Source of the DNA: Kovacikia minuta CCNUW1
GTDB taxonomy: Bacteria > Cyanobacteriota > Cyanobacteriia > Leptolyngbyales > Leptolyngbyaceae
Assembly (NCBI RefSeq): GCF_020091585.1
Contig: NZ_CP083583.1
Location: forward strand, 186,001 to 250,000
Reading direction: 5' to 3'
DNA length: 64,000 bases
Positions within the stretch are counted from its first letter, which is position 1, and each line of letters starts with the position of its first letter. Of this stretch, positions 54,903-61,801 are shown one piece after another. A program made the translations under genes and the position numbers. A model generated the notes under the pieces. The model did no database searches, had not been told where the DNA came from, and saw only the letters and a list, made by a program, of their open reading frames with translations.

Positions 54903-55802
54903 ATGGAAACTCTTTCTAAACTGCCAGATTTGCAGCCCATCCAAAAAAGTAAGAAATCGAATAAAGATTTATATGCTACTGGAAAAGTGTTTCTGGCATT
55001 GTTTCTACTTGCCATGCTCGCGAGCTTCTTTGTGATTATTAATGCGGGTGAACGGGGCGTATTACTTAAATTTGGTGAGGTTCAAAGTACGGTTTTAGGG
55101 GAGGGAATTCACCCGATTATTCCGATCGTTCACACAGTCGAAAAACTGAGTGTTCGGGTACAGAGTCAGGAAATTACAGCAGAAGCATCTTCTCGAGATC
55201 TACAGGATGTTTATACCGATGTAGCGTTGAACTGGCATATTGTGCCTGAGGAAACGCACTTAATTTTTCAACAAATTGGCAGGCAGGATGCCATTATCCA
55301 ACACATTATTAATCCAGCGGTTGAGGAAGTTTTGAAAGCAGTGATGGCAACCTACACCGCCGAGGAAATCATTACAAAACGGGGAGAGGTAAAAACTGGA
55401 GTAGATCAGGCATTGATTGAGCGGCTCAGACCTTACCATATCGCAGTGGATGATATTTCCCTGGTACACGTGCATTTCTCTAACCGGTTTAGTGATGCGG
55501 TAGAAGCAAAGCAGGTTGCCGAACAAGAAGCGAAACGGGCGGAGTTTGTTGCCCTTAAAGCGGTCAAAGAGGCGGAGGCAAGGGTCAACCTGGCAAAGGG
55601 AGAGGCAGAGGCACAGCGGTTATTGCGGGAAAATTTGACCCCAGAGTTACTGCAACGACAGGTCATTGAAAAGTGGAATGGCAATTTGCCCCTCATTGTA
55701 GGAAGTGAGGGGACAAAGCTGTTGGATCTACGTCATTTGGTCGAAACCAATCAGGCAATGCAGGCAGCGCAACCAAACAGGGCTGACTTCAAGAGTAAAT
55801 GA
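54903..55802 (+). CDS. SPFH/prohibitin family membrane protein
   Basis: 299 residues. One membrane helix (VFLALFLLAMLASFFVIINA) leads to the band-7 domain: AGERGVLLKFGEVQ, EGIHPIIPIVHTVEKLSVRVQSQEI, DVALNWHIVPE and HFSNRFSDAVEAKQVAEQEAKRAEF, then a coiled coil (AVKEAEARVNLAKGEAEAQRLL). It belongs to the prohibitin-type SPFH proteins that form large ring assemblies in the membrane and regulate FtsH-type proteases (family knowledge). It is followed 31 bp downstream by the MITE copy at 55834. Confidence 0.93.
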   Translation: METLSKLPDLQPIQKSKKSNKDLYATGKVFLALFLLAMLASFFVIINAGERGVLLKFGEVQSTVLGEGIHPIIPIVHTVEKLSVRVQSQEITAEASSRDLQDVYTDVALNWHIVPEETHLIFQQIGRQDAIIQHIINPAVEEVLKAVMATYTAEEIITKRGEVKTGVDQALIERLRPYHIAVDDISLVHVHFSNRFSDAVEAKQVAEQEAKRAEFVALKAVKEAEARVNLAKGEAEAQRLLRENLTPELLQRQVIEKWNGNLPLIVGSEGTKLLDLRHLVETNQAMQAAQPNRADFKSK

Positions 55803-55833
55803 CGGTTAGATTTTGGCATCAGTCCGGTAACTA

Positions 55834-55995
55834 TTAACCCGGCAGCTTTTGTTCCTACATATTTTGGAATTGCGCCATGATTGCGTAGGGTGCTGTTAGC
55901 GACAGCGTAACGCACCGAGGCGTGGGTTAGCGGTGCGTTACGCTGTCGCTAACAGCACCCTACAGCTCATGCTAGATCAAATATTGCCAGGTTAA
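55834..55995. mobile_element. 162-bp TA-flanked MITE, copy 3 (perfect hairpin)
   Basis: Ends TTAACCCGGCA and TGCCAGGTTAA with TA outside both. The core is a perfect 33-bp inverted repeat starting GTAGGGTGCTGTTAGCG, with a 13-base loop AGGCGTGGGTTAG. Nearly identical, in inverted orientation, to 21771-21933. It lies 31 bp after the SPFH stop. Confidence 0.85.
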
Positions 55996-56077
55996 TATTT
56001 GCTTAAGTCGTGCTGAGGACTGAGGGCTGAGGGCTGAGTAGGAATGGAGGGGTTTTAGAGTGCAGATTGGGAATGAT

Positions 56078-57277
56078 TCAGGTTGAGCCAGTATGGCGAA
56101 CGAGCCAGTAATGCAGCATTGCCAGTGCGATCGCCAGTAGCAGAATCAAAGCCGGGATGCTCTCCAGCCCGGTCTCGTTTGCCAACCAGCCAATGGTTGT
56201 GGGAATAATGGCAGCTCCCAAACTGGCAATACTGGTGACAAAGCCGATCGCCGCAGGGACAACCGCTTCAGGGACTCGTTGAGGCATGAGCCAGATTGTG
56301 GTTGGAAATATGGCGGCGATCGCTAACCCAATTAACGGCAAACTGAGCCATTGCCCTGGCAGTAGCCACCAGGTTGTCAGGCCAACAGCCAGTGTTATGA
56401 GAGAGAGTGTGACCAGACGCACGGCTCCCCATCGGTTCACAAAAACGCCCAACAGCATCCGTCCGATGGTAAATCCCAGCCACAGGGCACTGATGCTGTA
56501 TCCAGCGATAGAAGCTGGAATTCCCCGGCTCACCTGCTGCACCGTGTATGCCCAATTTCCGAGGGAGGCTTCTGTACCGACCGCAACCAGCAGAAAGAGT
56601 CCTGAAACCAGGACGGTGGGTGTTTGGAGGGCAAACCGGAGATGGGCAAAAGCGTGGGTTCCGGATGGGGCAGTTCGCTTCATCATCGGCGGGTAACGCC
56701 TGATAATAATCCACCCCACCCCGACAATCAACAGGGCTACCAGGCTGGCAATGACGAAATAAACCTGTCGCCAGGTTAGCCCCAGCATTAGTAGGGTGGT
56801 GGCGATCGTTGGTCCCAGCAACGCCCCAATGCCATAAAAGGCATGCAGTAGCCCGATCCATTTTGCCTCTTGTCGATCGCTCACCATATAGGTGTTGATG
56901 CCCGCGTCAATTAAGCCAATGCCCAACCCCAATAATGTTCCCACTGCAACCATAACGAACCAGGTAGGAGCCAGCCCATAGATGGTCAGCGCTGTTGTCA
57001 GGATGAGGGCAGCCGCAAGCAACATGGGTGCCAATCCCAGGCGGCTACTGATCAGGCTGCTACTGAAGGCGGCACATACATAACCTGTGATCTGGCTAAC
57101 AAACAGAAATGTTACGGTGGCAGGTGTTAGATCGAAGGTTTTCAGAATCGAGGGTAGCAACACACCTAAACCGCTTTCGGCAATGCCAATGGCAATAAAT
57201 GCATAAAAGGCGATCGCAATTCCAACCCATGCAGGGGCAGGAAGATGGGGCGATCGACGAGAGGCGTATTTTTGCAT
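56078..57277 (-). CDS. MFS transporter
   Basis: 399 residues from ATG 57277; a TTG at 57301 is possible. About 12 membrane helices are visible (WVGIAIAFYAFIAIGIAESGLGVLLPSIL, ATVTFLFVSQITGYVCAAFSSSLI, LHAFYGIGALLGPTIATTLLMLG). Motifs resemble the FucP/YfcJ-like single-polypeptide efflux or sugar transporters. The substrate is not predictable. It is divergent from the right-hand CHASE2 module genes, with a short gap of ~190 bp that should hold both promoters. Confidence 0.9.
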   Translation of the reverse strand: MQKYASRRSPHLPAPAWVGIAIAFYAFIAIGIAESGLGVLLPSILKTFDLTPATVTFLFVSQITGYVCAAFSSSLISSRLGLAPMLLAAALILTTALTIYGLAPTWFVMVAVGTLLGLGIGLIDAGINTYMVSDRQEAKWIGLLHAFYGIGALLGPTIATTLLMLGLTWRQVYFVIASLVALLIVGVGWIIIRRYPPMMKRTAPSGTHAFAHLRFALQTPTVLVSGLFLLVAVGTEASLGNWAYTVQQVSRGIPASIAGYSISALWLGFTIGRMLLGVFVNRWGAVRLVTLSLITLAVGLTTWWLLPGQWLSLPLIGLAIAAIFPTTIWLMPQRVPEAVVPAAIGFVTSIASLGAAIIPTTIGWLANETGLESIPALILLLAIALAMLHYWLVRHTGST

Positions 57278-57469
57278 GAATTTAGTTAAACAACTGTGCA
57301 ATCAATCAGCGTCTATCATCAGTCGGAAAGTATGTCATCGATGCAGTGGGCAGTTGACTCCGCTATACTAGATTTCTCAAAAAACTTTCTCCAGGGAGTT
57401 TCCTGTCGCTTAAATCTGGTAAATCTAATGATTCAAGGTTTTCCTGTTGCCGTTTGGAAGTAGTCGAAC

Positions 57470-58153
57470 ATGCACCAATCTTCGTCTCTACCCGCAAAAC
57501 AAACTTTTTTAGTGGTTGATGATCACGAATCTGTGTTGAGTGGAACGTTGAATATATTGAGTCAAGCGTACCCAGATGCAGAGATGATGACGGCTCAAAA
57601 CTTTCAGGATGCCCTCCAGAAAGCAGACCAAACTCCATTGGATCTGGTGGTGGTCGATCTGGTGATGCCAGAGAATGCTGGGGAAGCTGCCCACTCCCAT
57701 GCTGGAATTCAGTTGCTCGAAACATTGATGAAGCGTTATCCAACGCTCAATATCGTGGTGCAGAGTAGCCATGTGCGGACGCTGGTGTGGCTGAAGCCAG
57801 CCATTGACAAGCATCAGGGTGGATTCACCGTAGTAGATAAAGGCCAGCCAATCAAGGAACTGTTAATGATGGTGGATTGGGCATTGCGGGAACGAACCTA
57901 CACTCCAAAAGAAATTCGGAATGGGTTACAGCTTAGACCAGAGTGGTTGGAAGTGCTGCGCCTGGGCTGCCAGGAGGGATTGCAGGATGAAGCGATCGCC
58001 AAACGGATGCATGTCCATGAAAAGAGTGTGCAGAACTACTGGGCAAAAATTCGCGATATTCTAGAAATTTATCCCAATGAGGAGCAGAACAAAGATAAGA
58101 ACATTCGGATTTTGACGACACTACGAGCGAGAGAAGTGGGATTAATTGATTGA
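57470..58153 (+). CDS. Response regulator with C-terminal helix-turn-helix
   Basis: 227 residues. The receiver (~12-135) has VVDDHESVLSG, the phosphoacceptor Asp in VVDLVMPE (~D63), Ser in VVQSSHVRT and Lys in VVDKGQP. The C-terminal domain LRPEWLEVLRLGCQEGLQDEAIAKRMHVHEKSVQNYWAKIRDIL is a helix-turn-helix that differs from LuxR, with the second helix replaced by EAIAKRM. Its stop overlaps the CHASE2 kinase start by one base, so the two are translationally coupled and form a two-component pair. Confidence 0.9.
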   Translation: MHQSSSLPAKQTFLVVDDHESVLSGTLNILSQAYPDAEMMTAQNFQDALQKADQTPLDLVVVDLVMPENAGEAAHSHAGIQLLETLMKRYPTLNIVVQSSHVRTLVWLKPAIDKHQGGFTVVDKGQPIKELLMMVDWALRERTYTPKEIRNGLQLRPEWLEVLRLGCQEGLQDEAIAKRMHVHEKSVQNYWAKIRDILEIYPNEEQNKDKNIRILTTLRAREVGLID

Positions 58154-60135
58154 TGCGCCAGCCCGTTTGGCAAATTTTGAAATCAGAATTCGCTGTCTGG
58201 CGGATGGCTTTGCCAGGGTTCATCGTGATTGTAGGAGTGATTCTGCTACGGTGGGCTGGAGCGTTGCAGTTTCTGGAGTTGGTTGCGCTCGATCGCTTGC
58301 TCCAGCTCCGTCCAGCCGAACCCATGGATGAGCGAATTACCATTATTGGAATTACAGAAGCAGACATTCAACGCATCAAAACCTATCCCATTCCCGATGG
58401 GGAAATTGCCGATTTAATTCGGCGTTTGCAAACCTACCAACCCGCTGTGATTGGTTTGGATATTGTGCGAGATATTCCCGTGGAGCCGGGTCATGCTGCG
58501 TTGGAAACGGTTTTTCGAACGAGCAGAAATGTGATTGGATCTGAAATTGCTCTTGATCCGAGTGGCATCACCGTTGAACCTCCACCGGCGTTGCCTGATG
58601 CCCAGGTTGGTTTTGCCGATACCGTCTCAGATTTAGATGGGTATCAACGACGCAGCTTACTCGGTGCCCATAATGCAGCCCAGGAGCACCGCTTCTCCCT
58701 CTCCCTCCGGTTAGCAGAACAATATCTTAGAACCAGAGGTTTTGAGCTAGACAATGGCATTCGTGATCCAGACGCAATGCGGTTTGGCAAGACTGAGTTA
58801 ACCCGCTTTCAACCCAACTCTGGCGGATACATGAATGCGGATGCTGGTGGGAATCAAATTCTGCTGAATGTTCGTAGCGGCAAAACCCCTTTTCGTGTGC
58901 TTTCCCCGGAGCAGATCAGGACGGGGAACCCGAAGCCGGAGTGGTTGCGAGAACGCATTGTATTGATTGGCATGATGTCTTTGAGCGTGAAAGATGTCGC
59001 CAGTTCGGGAGCAATCACCAGCAAGAATCCCGGACGGGTTTATGGAGTAGAATTTCATGCGCATGCAGTTAGCCAGATGGTAAGTGCAGTGCTGGATGGT
59101 CGTCCCCTACTCCAGGTCTGGGGGGATGGCTGGGAGTACCTGTGGATTGCTGCCTGGGGGTTACTCGGTCTTGGGTTTGGGCGCATATTTCGATCGCCCT
59201 GGAAAATTCTGTTTGGCATGGGGCTTGCCAGTTTTACGCTGATTGGGGTTTGTTATGGACTCATCCTACTTGGTTGGTGGGTGCCGTTGGTGCCCGCATT
59301 GCTGGTGCTCGTGTTGAATGGCGCAGGTTTAAGTATGGCGTTGTTCTACCGCTATCACCAGGAGAACCAATTACGATTGGAGGAACGCCAGTTGGTCATC
59401 CAACGCCTTTCCGAGACCCTCCACAGCGGTCCCTCCCAACTGTTAGATCACATGCTTCGAGTGCTGAAGGCGGAACCAACCGTTCTATCAGTGGTTGCAG
59501 AGTTGCAACGCCTGGATGAAAGTATTGATGCCATCGTCGAGTCGTTGCAGCGAGAAGCATTCCACGAAGCGGTTCATTCATCCAGTGAAAACTTGGAACT
59601 GTGGTTTCAAAAGCCGTTACATGAATTGCTGTATAAAACCTACGATGATACCCTGCAACGGGATCTACCCCACTTAAAACCGATCAAGTTCAAGATTGTT
59701 CAGTTTGATCCACTGGATACACGACATCTCAAGGTCGAACAAATTCGATCGCTCTGTCGCTTTTTAGAAGAAGCCCTATGCAACGTTGGCAAGTATGCGG
59801 TTGGGGCAACTCGTTTGACCACGATCTGTACTCAGGAGAAAGATTGGCAGGTGATTCGTATCACCGATAATGGAATTGGATTAGCCGACTCATTTGGGAA
59901 GCCAAAAGATAATACACAAATAGAAAAGCAGCAAATCAGAAACTTGCTGCGATCGCTCCTCAAATTTCCCCAATTCAAAATCCAAAATTCAAATGCCGAA
60001 ATGGGTTATTCAGGGTTAGGAACGAAGCTGTCTCAAAATCTGGCAAGGCAACTGGGAGGAACATTCCGGCGCTATCCGAATCAACCCAAAGGAACGGTGT
60101 GTGAATTAAAGTGGCGAGCCAGGAAAAATGGATGA
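58153..60135 (+). CDS. CHASE2-domain sensor kinase, compact core
   Basis: 660 residues from ATG 58153 (the in-frame TTG 58150 is an alternative). The CHASE2 domain (~35-310; LDRLLQLRPAEPMDERI, VIGLDIVRDIPVEPG, GVEFHAHAVSQMVSAVLDGRP) closely resembles that of the kinase at 4553. Three membrane helices follow. The kinase part starts with QRLSETLHSGPSQLLDHM, giving a HisKA-like His (HSGPSQ), and a HATPase with EEALCNVGKYA, DNGIGL and SGLGTKLSQNLARQLGG. There is no PAS domain. The N box lacks the usual Asn-Ala order, so activity may differ. Confidence 0.88.
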   Translation: MRQPVWQILKSEFAVWRMALPGFIVIVGVILLRWAGALQFLELVALDRLLQLRPAEPMDERITIIGITEADIQRIKTYPIPDGEIADLIRRLQTYQPAVIGLDIVRDIPVEPGHAALETVFRTSRNVIGSEIALDPSGITVEPPPALPDAQVGFADTVSDLDGYQRRSLLGAHNAAQEHRFSLSLRLAEQYLRTRGFELDNGIRDPDAMRFGKTELTRFQPNSGGYMNADAGGNQILLNVRSGKTPFRVLSPEQIRTGNPKPEWLRERIVLIGMMSLSVKDVASSGAITSKNPGRVYGVEFHAHAVSQMVSAVLDGRPLLQVWGDGWEYLWIAAWGLLGLGFGRIFRSPWKILFGMGLASFTLIGVCYGLILLGWWVPLVPALLVLVLNGAGLSMALFYRYHQENQLRLEERQLVIQRLSETLHSGPSQLLDHMLRVLKAEPTVLSVVAELQRLDESIDAIVESLQREAFHEAVHSSSENLELWFQKPLHELLYKTYDDTLQRDLPHLKPIKFKIVQFDPLDTRHLKVEQIRSLCRFLEEALCNVGKYAVGATRLTTICTQEKDWQVIRITDNGIGLADSFGKPKDNTQIEKQQIRNLLRSLLKFPQFKIQNSNAEMGYSGLGTKLSQNLARQLGGTFRRYPNQPKGTVCELKWRARKNG

Positions 60136-60168
60136 TATCCTGTGTTCTTAGGGTTAGCCATTAAATAT

Positions 60169-60327
60169 AACTGATATCAACTTAAATTGGGGAAGTGCCC
60201 GATCAGTGAGGGGCGAAAGGCGAACGGAAAAAGGCGAAAGGGGTGATCATTGCCGTTTACCCTTTTCCCCCTTCGCCCTTCGCCTGCTCCAAATCAGTCG
60301 CCTACGCTCAACAAATTGATATCAGTT
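60169..60327. repeat. Purine/pyrimidine hairpin element bounded by AACTGATATCAA inverted repeats
   Basis: AACTGATATCAA (60169-60180) and TTGATATCAGTT (60316-60327) are a perfect inverted repeat enclosing a purine-rich half (GGGGCGAAAGGCGAACGG) and a matching pyrimidine-rich half (CCCCCTTCGCCCTTCGCC). It fills most of the gap between the CHASE2 kinase and the DUF928 gene. Confidence 0.7.
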
Positions 60328-60429
60328 TGAAGATTACGCTTTCCCGCAAGCTTGATCTGCGGGTGCTCCTCTGGTGTTTTCTCCCCTTTTTTCCTATGGT
60401 GGATCACAAAGGTATTGGATAGTTTTGTG

Positions 60430-61158
60430 ATGGATGGATTCAAGCAAGCAAGAAATGGTCTTTATCCAGGAATAGTTGGTCTGAGCCTGAGTTTATCGCT
60501 GATGATTGCTCCCCTGGCATGGGCAGGCTACCGTCCTCCCTCGCGCCCTTCTGCGCCAAAACAGCCTGGAAGCAATATCAGTCGCAGCGGTAGTTGTAGC
60601 TCAAATTCGCTGGGTGAACTGACGGCATTGGCTCCCCTCAGTCATGTTGGGCAAACAACTTCTACCCATCCCACCTTCGCCTGGTTTGTGCCTGATCAGA
60701 CTTCCCATCCCTTAGAGTTTCGATTGTTTCATAACCAACAACGACTCTATCGCACAGAGATGCAGAGTCAGCCTGGGATGATGCAATTCACGCTGCCGCA
60801 AACAGAGAAGGGGTTGATGGTTGGTCAAGACTATCGGTGGCAGGTCGTCCTGGTGTGTAATCCCAATTCTCCCTCCTCCAACATTGTGACAACCGCAGAA
60901 GTTGAGGTCGTCCAGGCGAATTCCGAGTTGCAGCGACAACTGGCACCCTTGCACACTTTGCAGCAACGGGCAGACCTGTTTGCCAACAATGGTCTATGGT
61001 TCGATGCCTTTGCAGAAGCTTTGAAAGAACCTTCCAATCCGGCGATCGCGCTCAATTTGCTGGACTCTCTTGCCCTTGTAGAAGCTCAACACAATCAGGC
61101 ATGGGGCGATCGCTTGCAGCAAGTGAGAACCAGTATTCGATCCAGCAAGGGAGTATAA
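60430..61158 (+). CDS. DUF928 domain-containing exported protein
   Basis: 242 residues from ATG 60430. A signal peptide (GIVGLSLSLSLMIAPLAWA) is followed by a Pro/Ser linker and the DUF928 core: GELTALAPLSHVGQTTSTHPTFAWFVPDQ, LMVGQDYRWQVVLVCNP and the helical tail RADLFANNGLWFDAFAEAL. Same arrangement and probable role as the protein at 3732, with which it shares the core. It follows the CHASE2 kinase on the same strand after the hairpin element, completing the second module. Confidence 0.87.
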   Translation: MDGFKQARNGLYPGIVGLSLSLSLMIAPLAWAGYRPPSRPSAPKQPGSNISRSGSCSSNSLGELTALAPLSHVGQTTSTHPTFAWFVPDQTSHPLEFRLFHNQQRLYRTEMQSQPGMMQFTLPQTEKGLMVGQDYRWQVVLVCNPNSPSSNIVTTAEVEVVQANSELQRQLAPLHTLQQRADLFANNGLWFDAFAEALKEPSNPAIALNLLDSLALVEAQHNQAWGDRLQQVRTSIRSSKGV

Positions 61159-61165
61159 CTAGCCC

Positions 61166-61744
61166 CTACAACTGTCCCTTTAACACCTGCTCTGCGGTTA
61201 GCTGCAAGTTTGGGAAAGTGGGTGAAAGCAACCGTTCACGTCCCGTAAACACCGCCTCTTCATACAACCCTTCCACCAGAGTTAACAGCGTCACTCGCCC
61301 CTGCGATGGGTCTATAATCCAGTACTCTGGAATCTTCCGGGCTGCATACTCAGAACGCTTATGGCGGTAATCCCGGTTCTCATTGTCTGAGCCAGGAGAA
61401 ACTACTTCGACCACAAGTTGAGGAGATGGCATATCAGGCAAAATAATGCTGCGAGAAGCACCTGCCAGCGCCTCAGATGACTCCTCAGTTAATACCATCA
61501 CATCGGGTATTCGAGTGGTAGCACGGGAACCGCTGACGACAATTTCTGTGCCACGACGTAATAATGACGGGGGAACGAATTGCAGAAATGTAGCAATCAG
61601 AATGATTGCGATGGCATTATTTAAGTCGCTCTCAGAGGGCATTTCAAATAATTCTCCGTTTACCAGCTCATAGCGAGTATCTGTACCATCGTCGTAGGTT
61701 AGGTACTCGGCTAAGGTCATGCGTCGTTGAGTGGCAGGAACCAT
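61166..61744 (-). CDS. Uma2 family endonuclease (DUF820)
   Basis: 192 residues. PDDEXK-like features: [12 protein letters not shown] (Glu), RIPDVMVL (Asp), [37 protein letters not shown] (Glu...Lys). This matches the Uma2 family, widespread in cyanobacteria in many copies; a nuclease role is inferred from the fold, and targets are unknown. It lies between the DUF928 gene and the CHAT gene, in convergence with the former (7 bp between the stops). Confidence 0.88.
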   Translation of the reverse strand: MVPATQRRMTLAEYLTYDDGTDTRYELVNGELFEMPSESDLNNAIAIILIATFLQFVPPSLLRRGTEIVVSGSRATTRIPDVMVLTEESSEALAGASRSIILPDMPSPQLVVEVVSPGSDNENRDYRHKRSEYAARKIPEYWIIDPSQGRVTLLTLVEGLYEEAVFTGRERLLSPTFPNLQLTAEQVLKGQL

Positions 61745-61801
61745 TGAGTCAGCAAACTTGAAAGGGAATACGTCTAGATTAGCATCATTAGCCGGGCGGT
61801 A

